DNA of 64,000 nucleotides from Aralia elata (GCA_034770075.1 CM068380.1:26598005-26662004), one strand, 5' to 3'; counted from the first letter of the stretch, positions 34,086 through 46,640 are shown. A program made the numbers and translations. The notes: a model not told the origin generated them from the sequence alone.

Positions 34086-35883
34086 GTCCTCGGAATCATT
34101 GAAACCCTTCTTACTCGGTTTTCGTTAAATCTCTTCAAAATTTTATTGTTGAATAACTTAACGCATTACTTAATATAAGTTTTATAATTTCTACACCCCC
34201 CATTCTCTCAATAAATTCTTGTAGGTTCTATTTCATAATCTCGGTTTTATTACAAAATAACCGTAATCGCATTTAACACATACTATAACATATTCTTACA
34301 TAAATAGTTATCCTTATTTAAGAATAATCATACAATACTATCACATAAATCATTTAAGGCTATATTTCTTGCCATACAAATATTCGGGGTGTCACATCCA
34401 CCCCTCCTTCTAAGAATTTCGTCCTCGAAATTAAGGCATAGCCATCTCTATTCATTCTACCCATCAAAACTAAGTTTTCAAGCTAACCTAAAAAAAAAAA
34501 TTTATAACAACTACTCATCATTTTCCTTCTTTGAGAATCTCACATTAATCATCACCTTCAAACATCGCTTCTTTTGAGTCTTCACAATTATTCAATATTT
34601 GTGAAGGAGTATGAATAACGAGGAAAGAAAATATTGCCATCATGCTGAGGGGTCATAAAGACTTTGAACAGTTTTGAAAACCATCAGAATATCCGTCAAT
34701 CACAAAGACAGAAAAATATTCTCCACAAGTACTTTAGGTGATCAACCTATCGTACTCTATGTCGTTCACAACATTTAAATTTTTGACGCATAAGCGTAAA
34801 TTGGGACTATATGCCCGACATCGGTTGTTCATCCTCAGTCTTAACATCGGAGTCCGCACCAAGAAACAAAATTTGGATTGGAAGTTTTTTTTTATTCATC
34901 ATCTCTTATCAAAGGTGTCTAGCCGAAACAAATAGCATAGACTTTCTTCAATAATTCGGACATCAATCAAAATATTTAACCAGCTCAACTAGCACACTTT
35001 TCATAATTTAAAGAAAACCAAAAATCATTTTATGATTTTGTCATTCTACATCATACCATAGTGGGTTGACGATCCTTAGATCACATCCAACACTAGGTTA
35101 ATCTGCATTGATGACTCCATCATCCGTCATTCTACACCAGGTTCTATGATGCATTGATGACTATTTAAAAATAGATTTTGATATTTTAAATCATTTTTGT
35201 CTAAGCCGAAACGAATGGCTTTAACGTATGAATAAACAGAACTTACCCCAATAATATGGGTTCCTTAGCTCACCATAACAAATGAGTTCAAGAATACTTC
35301 AAGAACTCATCATCATACCATGGGCCCAAAACGAGCTCACCATCGTAATCACTATGGGCCTAAGAACTTCCATAGATTTTGATGCAAAAATCAATTTTGT
35401 CTAGCTGAGACAAAGAGCATAGACATATCAACAACAACACTAAAAAAAATTTAACGGTTCAGCAATTGAACCAAACTTTTCAAATACTCACATAAGTGCG
35501 AATACAAGCATGATTTTAGAATCTAGCATATCTAGAAGATTTGGAACATCCTAAAACCTCAAATATCTCTTAATTTCCTTCCCTTCATTAGCATCTCTTA
35601 ACTATACCCAGTTCATCAAACGTACCACACAATATGAGTTCAGGAACTTACCACAATCATATGAGTTTAGGAACTTATCCTAGTCAGACCAAAGACGTCC
35701 ATTCGTTGAGGGGTTCAAAAACATACCATATGATTATGAGTCACGAACTTACCATACGTATGAGTTTTAAGAACTCGCACCTAATCTTAATATTCTCTAA
35801 CTATCAAATATAAATATGACAAAAGAATCACCTTCTTGTCATACGTATAGTGATAGCGTGATACCAACATTGCAATGAACTGT

Positions 35884-36125
35884 CAATATAGGAAGCTAAG
35901 TGGTTGTCAAACGAAACACAATCCCCTGCCCATACAAGGAATTGGTCCACTCGACCACGAATCAATATAGGAAGCTAAGCGGTTGTTACACCAAGCACAA
36001 ATTCCCTGCCCATACAAGGAATTGTTCAACTCAACCACTATATCGATATAGGAAGCTAAGTGGTTCTCAAACCAAGCACAAATTCTCCGCCCATACAAGG
36101 AATTGTACAACTCAGCCACTAACAT
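35884..36125. repeat. 80-bp tandem repeat x3
   Basis: Three copies starting near 35884, 35963 and 36044, each with ATATAGGAAGCTAAG and CCCATACAAGGAATTG. ORFs are open on both strands only because the unit lacks stops; they are not genes. Confidence 0.88.
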
Positions 36126-37155
36126 GAGTCCTTCATTGAAATCCCACCTAATTTCATCTTGCTCTTAACTTACTCTTTGCTTGATATGAATTCCTCGTAT
36201 TACATCATCCATAACTCCTCATGAGTTTACATCGTACTATTTTATAGTACAATCTATACATAGCATCATGTTATAACTATTCAATCATTATAGATCATCT
36301 GTTATTTTACGATTTTAGCAGATCACTTCGTGATCTCATTCTATCATCGACTCTTCTTACGATTCTTTCTTATCTTATGATCGTCTCATCCTACGATCTT
36401 CTTTATTCTTCTCTTTAATCACGTTATCTTATGATTAATGTTCCCTGTTCTTTTAGCTCTTCAGGTTCTTCTTTGAACCTAAATATTTTATCATAATCTT
36501 GTCTCACATGAATTCTCTAAACTCTATTTGAGTTCATCCTTATCATTATATCATTCTTATCTTATAAATATCGTCTATTTACTATCACCATCTTTATTAC
36601 TGGAGTCAAGTAACTCCTGGTTCTCATCTTTCATAACTCTTTAAAATTCTTCTTTGAATCTTCTTGTTTATATATCGATTCTTCCTTTAAGAATCTCTAA
36701 CTTCATTCATATTATTCAATATTTTATTCAAGTTCACTTCGCGTCATTCACATCTTCTTTTTGTAACGTTTCTAAGACTTAACTTATCTCATGCATCTAT
36801 CTATATGATAAGAATCACGTCTTAATCATATGAATCCATAATTCTATACTCGGTACACCTCGAGTCTCTAACAGTGTTCAGTACAGCACCTGAGTGGTTT
36901 CCCACAAACAACCAACAAATTAGTTCCCATCTCGTCTACATTGTCTTTCACAACGAGTTAGATCAATTGCTAGTTCGTATCAACATCCGCTCTCTGAAGG
37001 AATTGTTTAGCCCAGACACCATATATCAACCATTAAAGAGTACGATTATACCATAACTTATATTTAACTTCTTACTCTTTAAACTCTATCATCTTTACCT
37101 CTCTTCTCTAAAGTTAAAGCCCAAGGTGCTCGTACCTAAGGTTTCTAACCTATCA

Positions 37156-37167
37156 GCTCTATTACCA
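37156..37167 (-). other. Primer binding site of LARD (variant tRNA-Met)
   Basis: TGGTAATAGAGC on the minus strand, two bases from the 5' LTR. It resembles TGGTATCAGAGC with two changes. Confidence 0.75.
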
Positions 37168-37169
37168 AC

Positions 37170-40072
37170 TGTAACAACCCCAAATTCTGAACAAACCAAC
37201 TCATCACTTCGGTCGTTAACAATACATCAAATTTCTGCTAATATATCACCAGTCGATGACATAACCATAAAAATACGGAATAATTTTAGACTTTTCAGTT
37301 TTTTTTCTTTGCTTTCCCTGAATCATAACCTTTAAATATTTACATAATCTAGAATCATATTTACTTAATCATTCGCTTCATCAGAGTTATAATAAAAAAA
37401 TAAAACTTCTAGATTCAATACCCTTTATACTTCGGATAAAACTAAATTATAAGTTAATACAATTTTTACAACTTAACCTCTGATACATTTAATACATTAT
37501 CATCTACAACAACCAGAACCTTTAACATGGTTTAAAAACATAATTTAAGCTAAAACAATTAATCTTCATGCATAACATCTGAATCATGCCATTCAAGCAG
37601 CACGTAACGTTACCTTGGATCTTTCACCTGCAAAAGTGGTTATTTGCAAGAATGAGCTCGACAGCTCAGCAAAATCTAACAGTTTTCCTGCATCACATAA
37701 CATATAAACAACATGCTCAGCTTATGCAATCATAAACATTTTAATTCTAGCATACCTTACATGTTGCATTTCACATATCATATAATAAGATTGAGTTCCT
37801 TACTCAATCAGCATAGTCATATATTGACTTTCGCAATTCATGTTACAACATAGGCAATTTAACATGCTATTTGCAGTATAGATTTCAATAAATCAAACAT
37901 CAAATTCATATAGCAAATATGAACTGAAAGACTTGCCTTGCGAGTTGATTACAACTACCGCTACCTGTGCTTCAAAAATCCTACATAGCGTAAGACCACG
38001 CATACCAAACATCAGTTATACATTCAAGATATATAATTAGTCATACCATTAAGGTAGCTACAATCTACATTCTTTCTAAGCTTGTCTTATCCGTTTACAA
38101 TTAAAACTTGTAAATCTTGCTTCGTTTGGCATATCAAACCTGATCATAGATACATTCTATACTCAACCTCACATAAGTCATGTAATTGCATTTACATTCT
38201 AGCTTGCTTTTATTTTCGAAAACTCTTTGTTTTTATTTAGAAATTTCTTATTCACTCTTCGCTTGACAGTCATTCTATACTTGGACATACTAGACACCAT
38301 ACTTGACATGTATTCTTGCTTATAGGACTTAAACAAACATGCCCCAAAGCTTGGTTTAACAAATAAAACTTCTTGGCAACTCTGCAGCACGGCGTGGCCG
38401 CGCTGCATTTAAACCTGGGAGTGGCGCGACTGCGCTACTCCCTTTTTGGTCCAAAACTGAGTTTTTCAACTCTGTTCAATGCTTAACATACTAGGCTCTT
38501 TCAACAACTAAACACTTCACATTTGCACAGGACTATTAAGTGATTTAAACCAAGTTAGGCTCATTAAGCTTTATTTACAAAATCGTATAGTTTTCTTTTG
38601 AAAACTTATGCTAAAACTTGCTAAGATAGTTCATTACATGCTTAGCTATCTTGATCATCATATGAGACACATATTAGAGCCTAGAAGACTCAACCATGCA
38701 TGCTTAACGGTTCAGCTTTACAAAGAAAACATCTTGAGATGACTGCAGACCAGCGCGGCCGCGCTGGTTTTAGGCTTGGAAGTGGCGCGGTCGCGCCACT
38801 CCTGGTTCAGACGCAGACATGGTCTGTTTCAGCAGACATGGTCTGTTTCAGCAGACCCTTGAAACTTAATTCTCAAATCTTTCGAACATACTTATTAGAT
38901 GTTAACTTATTATACCAGATAACTAAAACCAATCTTCTCTTTGATTTACAACATCAATTACTACATACATCAGTCAAATTACTAATTTCAGGGTTCATAC
39001 CAAATTCTCATGTTTTAATATGTTTAGTGAAACCGATTATCACAAATTCGTTTTTAAACCAATTTGATTCATTCAACCTACTTTGTTTTCGTTTCTCAAA
39101 GTACTACCGTAATCAACCATCAATTTACAGATTGAAACATGGATTCCTAGCCAATTTTAGTCTCCAAAATAGGCCAAAACATACATAAAACCCTAAAAGT
39201 CCAATTCGTTATCTTTTAGAACATAACCCAAATTTGATTATTAGAAAATCCATAATAGAGGGTATATAACAGATTATATACATTAGAAACACATATATCA
39301 TAACCCTCATCAATTCATACTATAAAAATTCATTTTTCAGAAAACCTATATTCTACAAAAATAAACATACAAAGGTTTAGAATATGATTTCTTACCTCTT
39401 TGATCTTCCCTAACCTAGATAGATGATGAAGTGGGTTATTCTTCCTTGATTCCTCTTTCTTCTTCCTTCTTTTATTCTCCAGGGTTCTCCTCAATACACA
39501 CATAGAATTTCCTCACTCACAAACCCTCCATTTTCTCTCAATTTTCTCCCAACAAGAAGAACACTGAAGAACTAAAAACTTATACGTATATTATTACCTA
39601 GCCATCAGTTATACAAACCAAGAGTCTCAGCAGTTACAAATACCAAGAGTCACAAGGCCATGTTTGGCTAACCCTCTAAAATAACCTTTTTAATTTATTT
39701 TAATACTTCTCTTATTATATGGTACATACGTCACACTTAAATTAAACTTATTCCCTTTATTTGGCCAACACCATATTTTCATAGCCAATTACTCACCCCC
39801 TAATTTAATTATTAATTAAATTAGAACATTACCATTCCATTAGCGTAATAAAAATACGCACCGATTATAAAATTGTTTATCATAAATTACTAAATATCAT
39901 CATAAATTATTCTCATAATAATTTCCATCAAAATATTTATTTTATTTAATAAATATCCCAATTAAAATATTTATTTTATTTGATAAATATTTTAGCTATT
40001 TACGAAATTCACAATCGTATTACATTAACATATTACATTTACATGTAACACATTGCTTTCTCATTCTATTAA

Positions 40073-40119
<47 letters not shown>

Positions 40120-40471
40120 ATTTAAGTGAATTACTCTCATTATTAATGAAATTTAATTCATAAAAATATCATTGCCAACAAAACATAATAATCAAATTAT
40201 ATTATTTCAAAATATAATTTTCAACCTAATTAAATTAACAACAATATTTAGTAAATTTTCTTTTTCGTAACAATTTCATTTACTATCATCAATGGTTCAA
40301 TTTACTATTAAACCTCATTTCTCAAATACACGAATATATAATTCTCTTCACACCAAATCATATATTTCATAATACATATCACATACACATACTCAACTCA
40401 AAACATCTCATAATAAGAATTTTATTTATTAAATTCTTATTAAATAATTTTTGAAAATTTGGGTTGTCACA
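37170..40471 (-). repeat. LARD 5' LTR
   Basis: Partner of 30791-34061. It carries better preserved palindromes (38753-38764, GCGCGGCCGCGC; 38785-38796, one change) and others at 38392-38403 and 38424-38435, an 18-bp duplication at about 38815-38850 absent from the other LTR, and a longer (TA)n run (about 40076-40117). Confidence 0.93.
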
Positions 40472-41187
40472 GAAACCCTAGAAGAATTTTAATTCTATTC
40501 TAATTTGGAAGTCTTCACTCTGGAGATATGGTAGGCCTCTAAATCTTTGTCAATCTCTGGAATCCAGCTTTAGGTAACTTCATTATTAAATTAGAATTTA
40601 ATTTCCAAAACCAAATCTTCTTCAGTTTCCTTTTTCAATTCCAGTTCGTACTCAGTTTCCATATTAAACTTCAACTCGGATTCCATATCAGACTCTACTT
40701 CTCATAATCAACTACAGCTTCCATTTATGATTGCAATTCCATCTCCAAATCTCCATACGAATCGGACTCTAGTACTCCATTACCCCAAATCCTACTCAGA
40801 ATCAGAATCCAAAAGTCAACTCACAAATCAACCCACACAATCGTAGAGTAGAGCCTCTCAGCAGGCAAACGTAGAGTGACAAATCATAGAGTGGAACTCT
40901 TCTCTCGGAATCGTAGAGTTAACCTTCGTCAGTCGTAGAGTAACTTAGCCACTGAGCTGAAAACATAGAGTAGAATAGCCTTTCGTAGAGTACTGTGTCG
41001 TAGCGCATGCAAATCGTCGAACAGGAAATCTGGTCATAGAGTATTTCTGTAAAATAACATAAAACTTGACATTAAACTCCATATTTATAAACTCATTCCA
41101 ATTCTTCGTAATATCTATAAATACCTTAATTAAGCTCATAACCACAGAAAACATATAATAATACTAAGCATAAAGGAACCAAAAACA
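40472..41187 (-). repeat. Athila/Tat LTR, outer piece, with TCGTAGAGT array
   Basis: Continues the LTR interrupted at 30790. The segment 40841-41043 has nine copies of TCGTAGAGTA or a one- or two-base variant (for example 40841, 40869, 40911, 40933, 40983, 41034) at irregular spacing. The outer end is placed at a CA before 41188, where copia-like coding sequence starts; this border is uncertain. Confidence 0.6.
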
Positions 41188-41196
41188 TAGAATATT

Positions 41197-42945
41197 TTGC
41201 ACCAATTAGGAACTCTACGAATAGAAGATTCTCCTGAACCTGAGCAAGATCTTAAAGGTCTCAGACAAGAAGGCACAAGAGTTGACGTTCCAACTGAAAG
41301 TAGATGGGCTAAAGATCACACTCAAGACCTAATCTTTGTTAATCCAAATGATAGAGTCAGAACTAGATCTGCAACCTAGAATGAATGCTTCTATTTGAGT
41401 TTTCTATCTCAAATGGGACCAAAGCAGATTGAGGAAGCTTTGCAAGATTCAAGCTGGATTGAAGCCATGCAAGAAGAACTGAACCAGTTTAAAAGAATCA
41501 AAGTGTAGAGATTAGTTCTAAGGCCTAAAGATCATCTAGTGGTTGGCACCAAATGGGTATTCAGAAACAAGATAGATGAAGATGGAGTGATCACAAGGAA
41601 TAAAACAAGATTGTTGGCTAAAGGGTATTCTCAAGAAGAATGAATCGACTATGATGAAACCTTTGCACCTGTAGCAAGACTAGAAGCCATAAAAATCTTC
41701 CTTGCATATGTTTCCCATATTAAGTTCAAAGTATTCCACATGGATGTCAACAGTGTTTTCCTCAATGGAGAACTTCAAGAAGAGGTGTTTATTGAACAAC
41801 CTCCAGGTTTTTTTGATCCTAGTCATTCCAATTATGTTTATAAACTAGATAAAGCATTATATGGATTAAAACAAACACCTAAAGGATGGTATGAAACCTT
41901 AACTAGTTTTCTTATTAAAAAATGATTCACTAGAGGTAAAGTAGACATAACATTATTCCTTAAGAAGCATAAAGACAAAATATTGTTAGTACAAATTTAT
42001 GTAGATGATATTATATTTGGTTCTACTGATGAAATGTTATGTGAGAGATTTGCCAAGCTTATACAAAGTAAATTTGAGATGAGCATGATGGGAGAGCTGA
42101 ACTTCTTCCTTGGATTACAAGTGAAGAAAACTGGTGAAGGCATATTTATCAACCAAGCTAAGTACATTAAGGACTTACTTAAGAAATATGACATGGAATC
42201 AACTACCCCTATGAAAACCCTAATGGTTTCTGCAACTAAGCTTGACAAGGATGAACAAGGTAAAAGTGTTGATATTACTCAATACAGAGGTATGATTGGC
42301 TTTCTCCTTTACTTAACTGCTAGTAGACCAGATATTATGTTTGCTAAATGTATTTATACTAGATTTCAAGCTAATCCTAAAGAATCTCATTTAATGTATG
42401 TTAAGAGGATTTTCATATATATATCAAAGGCACTCCATATTTGGGATTATGGTATCCTAAGGAGTCTCCCTTTTTTCTAATTAAATATTCAAAAGCTGAT
42501 TTTGCAGTATGCAAGATAGATAGAAAAAAGTACTAGTGGAACATATCAACTGCTTAGAAATAAATTGGTTTCATGGTTTAGCAATAAGCAAAACTCAGTA
42601 TCAACTTCAACTGCAGAAGCTAAGTACATTGCCGCTAGTAGTTATTGTGCTCTAATTTTTTGGATGAAGAACCAGATAGCTGACTATGGGTTTGAATTTA
42701 AATATTCCCATATTTTGTGATAACACTAGTGTAATTACAATCACTCACAATCCTATTATGCATTCTAGGACCAAGCACTTTGATATAAGGCATCACTTTA
42801 TAAGAGATCATATTCAAAATGAAAATATTTCTTTACATTTTATCTCTAGTAAAAACTAATTAGCAAATATGTTTACTAAACCATTAGATAAATCTAGATT
42901 CAATAAATTAATAAGTGAATTAAGAATGTTGAATTTATGTGCTTA
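41197..42945 (+). pseudogene. pol: Copia (Sire-like) RT and RNase H
   Basis: Homology can be followed in essentially one frame through several stops. It begins with a linker ending QDLIFVNPNDRVRTRSAT, then the RT domain: the WIEAMQEELNQF start, TKWVFRNKIDEDG, FHMDVNSVFLNGEL (first catalytic Asp), YVDDIIFGST (catalytic DD, about 42000) and a long intact stretch to 42480. RNase H follows in fragments and ends with MFTKPLDKSRFNKL at about 42930. The motifs after YVDD are those of the Sire/Maximus group. At least five premature stops make it inactive. Confidence 0.9.
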
Positions 42946-42983
42946 AGATTATGCTTTGGAGAAACTAACCTTATAGGTCAAAA

Positions 42984-43083
42984 TCGTAGAACAAGAGAAA
43001 GTAAAGCAAGGATCATAGAGTGAATCGTAAAGTAAAAAAGGAATCGTAGAGTAAAAGCTGCTTTATGAGAGAAAGCTCTACGA
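42984..43083. repeat. TCGTAGAG motif cluster after pol
   Basis: Copies or near copies at 42984, 43013, 43025 and 43043, plus the inverse CTCTACGA at 43076-43083, which can pair with the 43043 copy. Similar motifs recur at about 44768, 45758, 47319 and 47347. Confidence 0.6.
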
Positions 43084-43410
43084 TACCTATTAAATCGTTG
43101 ATTGGACAACTAGAAGTTAAGGCGCTTGCAAAGCAAATCAAGTGTAAATGCATAACAGATAAAGTAACTGTCATACTACTGTAAGTTGTAGTTAAGCCAA
43201 AGAGTGCCTCCAATAACTATTCAATGTGTGCCCCACTCAGCCAAAATAGAGGGAAGTACATTTATACTTCAAAATTTTAATTTTTGCCTTTACCAATTCA
43301 TTTGCTTTCAATACTCTATCTCTCTCTCTCTCTGAGTCCTAGTTCACCCTACGAGTTTACAAACCTTAACTTGTTTCTTTTCTTTCTAGATTAAATCAAT
43401 CATCCAAATC

Positions 43411-46400
43411 ATGTCTACCTACCAAGTAATCCCTAGAAATCTCATCTACGTCGATGAGTTTGAAAGAGTATAATCTCACTTCAGAACAGTTCTGAATCTG
43501 GTAAAGAAGGCAGGGTTCTATGACACCCTGAGCACTGATACCAAAATCTTCACAAAGAGGGTGGAAGAATTCTACAACAATAGCTCTTATGCTGATGGAG
43601 TCATTATCACCAAAATAAGAGATATCACTCTCACTTACGATGTCATGGAGTTTAACCACATCTTAGGGTTCGTGAATGAAGGAGCCACCAACTTTGAAGA
43701 TATCTATATGAAGAAAGGATTGGAGTTCATGGATTACAACAAGAAGCACCCGGAACTGAAGGGGTATAAGAAGAGGGAGTTTCCCTAAGATTTTGAATTT
43801 CTGGTTGATATTGTGGGAAAATGCATTCTCTGCAAAGACTCTGCTCACTACTATGGTAGTGAGCTTTAGCTGAAGATCATGTCAGCTATCACAATGGAGA
43901 AGAAGATAAACTTTGGACTAATTCTAATGGACTGGATCTCCAAATGGTTTAAGGATGCAGAGAAAAGAAATGCTACATGAAAGCCTCTTCCTAAGATGTT
44001 TTATAGAAGGTTCATATGCATTCTGCTGAAGAAGAAACTGAAAAAGCACATTGGAGAGAAGAAAAGAGATGATTTAAACATAAATAAGAAGATAACCAAG
44101 AAGCTCTTCGAGAAGTGGAAGAGAAATTTAGTTGAAATATTAAGATCCAAACATCCAAACAGTCTAAAGGGAGCGAGAAGACTGTAAGTAAAGTACAGAA
44201 ACCTACCGAGGAGAAGTCTAAATGGAAGTTAGCAGAGGTTGAAGAAGAAAAATTTAGGGGCTCTATAGCTCTAGAATTTCTTGAGGAATTAGCTTCTACT
44301 ACTGAAAACCCACCTCAGAAGAAAATGAAGATAATTCCTATAAAAATCAAGACCAAGCAGCATGGTCTGGTGAAGAAAAAGGAAAAAAAAAAAAGAATAG
44401 TCCTAAGGACTCTCAAGACAAATCAACTGTTCTCGAGAAGAGGGATTCAAATAAGGAGAAGGATGAAGATCAAGTCGATGACTCTGTCTCTCTGAGTTAG
44501 CTTGCAAAACAAATGAGTTGGAAGGTGAAGAGAATCAAAAAGTTCACAGTCACCTTCTAAATCCACTCAAGAACAAGCTAAAGAATTTCGTAAAGACATA
44601 GACATAAGAGACACTGATACTACTACCAAAGAAGGTCTAACCCATGCTTAATGGGATAGAAAGTAGATCAAGAAAGCTAAAGTTGCTAAGATGACTAAGG
44701 CTGGTAGGATTATCTCTGTTGAGGATCCCACCAATGTTGACTCGATCGTACAGCCTCCCAGCTCTCCGATCGTAGAGCACGAAACTTTTGAAGTAATGAT
44801 GGTTGGGAAGGCTTCTGAGCCCACAAAAGAAGAGATGGTTGTGAATGTGTCTAAACTTGAGCCACGTCCAAAGAAGATGAGATTGAAGAAGATTATTGAA
44901 AAGAAGAAGAAAATGGCTAAAAAGGCCCCTAAGCCTGCAAAGCCAGTCAAGGCTGCATCTGAGGGGGAGAAGATAGTTACAAGCTCTTCTGATGACTCCC
45001 TAAAGCTCACAAGGATCATTGATTCAGTTGTACAGGACATCAAAAGTGACACCAGCATACCTGCTTCTGAGCCAGAAGATGCACAATCTCAGGGGGGAGG
45101 AAAATGAAGCCTTAATTGAAGAAACTCCAAACTCAGAAGAGGCAGAAGTTAGGTCTGACAAACAAGAAGCTTGGGGTGAAAGGGTTTTTGACGAAGATGA
45201 AGAATTGGACAGAATCACTATTGTCTTTGATAATAATAGTGACTTACTGTTCTATTTTCTTCGTGTTATGCCTCGGATGAAGGCTATTTTGATGGGAGAT
45301 CTAAGTTACATCATTTGGACGTACAAGATCTTTTCAAGCGTAAAAGTGTTATCTCAGAACTTTCCTAAAATTTCGAAGTTTGCCAGAAGAACCATCTTAG
45401 ATAGAAGTTCTTCCGCTCAATCAGGAATCTTCAACAAAATCACGGTTATTCACTTCTCTCTCTTAAATAAAGTTGAAATACTCTCACGTTATGAAACATT
45501 TAGAGAACCCAACACTACGAATGCAGAGCATACGTCAAACCAAAGTACTCAACCCACACTCATAGAGTCTCAAAATCCTAGGATCGTTACCCAAAATAAC
45601 TAATCCTAAAACCCTCTCACCTGTACATAATATCCAATCCTCACCAGCAACCACCCCTGAACATACATGTACTAGATATCCATCTCCCATTTCTCCAAAA
45701 CATCAACGAACTATATCTCCTTAAAACTCTCCGATCGTAAAGTCACCTAACCCTCCTATCGTAGAACAACCCCAATCTATTCTTGACTATACACATACTT
45801 ATACCCATACAAATTTCCTTTAACTTCTAATACTTGTACATACATACCTTCTACATCTTATACTATAGATTTAGGTTTTATTCTACCTTCTCATCATACT
45901 TCTACCAGCTCAGCCTTTGAAGATGCCATGTTCGAAGACATTAACCTGAAAATAAGGACAGGTTCGAAGCCATTTTGGAGCAGATCTTCGAAAGAGTATC
46001 AGTGGTTTCCTCTAAGACTCAGCTTGCTTTGATGCTCAACGAAATAACTCAAAAATGCAATACAGGTTTTAAGGTTACTACAACTAGCATTCAGAAGAGT
46101 CTACTTTATATTGTTAAGACTGTTGAGAAAGAACAAGGGCAAATGTCTAAAGAATTTGGCACTAAAATTAATGAGCTGATAGAAACTATTTTGGATAATC
46201 TAAAGAGGCGAGATGAAATATATTTGATCATAAAGCTATTGTTACCTCTCTGGAAGTAACAAATAAGGAGTCTATCAAGTTTCTACTTGATAAAATCTTC
46301 TTAATGAACTCATCCTTGATTGACTTCAAGGAAGTGGTTGTCCGATCTCTAGAGCGCACCAACACTGCTATGGCTCTGATTTATTAGCAAAGGGACGAAT

Positions 46401-46640
46401 CTAAAGCTAGATATAGAGAAACCAGAGACAGCATCACTCTCACTAGGAGTCAAGTTGGAGAATTGGTTAACACCATTCAATAACTATCAGAGGAAGTTGC
46501 AAATCTCAGAAAGGAAAGGGATGCTGACAAAAAGGGGGAGAGGTTATTGCCGCCAAGAACTCAACAATCATCACTTCCTCCTCCTCCTCTTCCTAGAATC
46601 TTTACGCCTCATGCCATTCCTCTGGGTCAAGGATAGAAAA
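43411..46640 (+). pseudogene. Env-like post-pol region of Sire-type element
   Basis: A chain of broken frames. 43411-43788 starts MSTYQVIPRNLIYVDEF and continues with SYADGVIITKIRDITLTYDVMEF. 43996-44187 is lysine-rich. 44691-45107 is rich in K, E, P and S. 45105-45603 continues the acidic part. 45975-46259 and about 46300-46530 are coiled coils with heptad leucines, ending near KKGERLLPPRTQQ. This order (globular N-terminal domain, low-complexity middle, C-terminal coiled coil, AAAAGGGGGAGA after it) matches the env-like ORF position of Sire elements. I see no convincing signal peptide or transmembrane helix, so an envelope function is not supported here. Confidence 0.65.

Larger units (their letters stand above)
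34062..37169 (-). other. LARD internal region, non-coding
   Basis: About 3.1 kb with no gag or pol domain in any frame. It contains a second polypurine/LTR-start junction at 34396, three copies of a GTCTAGCCGAAAC...TAGAC-type motif (34917-34942, 35199-35220, 35399-35424), an 80-bp triple repeat (35884-36125) and T/C-rich low-complexity sequence at 36170-36840. Confidence 0.85.
30791..40471 (-). mobile_element. Complete LARD-like non-coding LTR retrotransposon
   Basis: Two long LTRs (30791-34061, 3271 bp; 37170-40471, 3302 bp) enclose a 3108-bp internal region without any retrotransposon coding domain. GAAAC target duplications flank it at 30786-30790 and 40472-40476. A primer site (37156-37167) and a polypurine tract (34062-34085) on the minus strand fix the orientation. 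The sizes match the published LARD class. Over the first 310 bp the LTRs differ at ten positions, all transitions, so the insertion is fairly recent and methylated. Mobility would need chromovirus proteins; its ends resemble the chromovirus LTRs here. Confidence 0.93.

Noticed and set aside
35900..36127. Overlapping frames on both strands at 35900-36127
   Set aside because: They result from an 80-bp tandem repeat without stops in a non-coding LARD core.
6223..38796. GCGGCCGC sequences as cloning adaptors or vector contamination (NotI sites)
   Set aside because: They occur in homologous positions of both LTRs, with mutated variants and different palindromic flanks, so they are native.
32436..39188. 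ORFs of 143 and 162 codons at 32436-32867 and 38700-39188
   Set aside because: They lie at the same place in the two LARD LTRs and are antisense to the element. Their similarity follows from LTR identity, and there is no recognisable domain.
41188..41196. Exact left border and target duplication of the Sire-like element
   Set aside because: The 5' part is missing and no duplication of the CATTT at 48363 can be recognised, so no border claim beyond an estimate is made.
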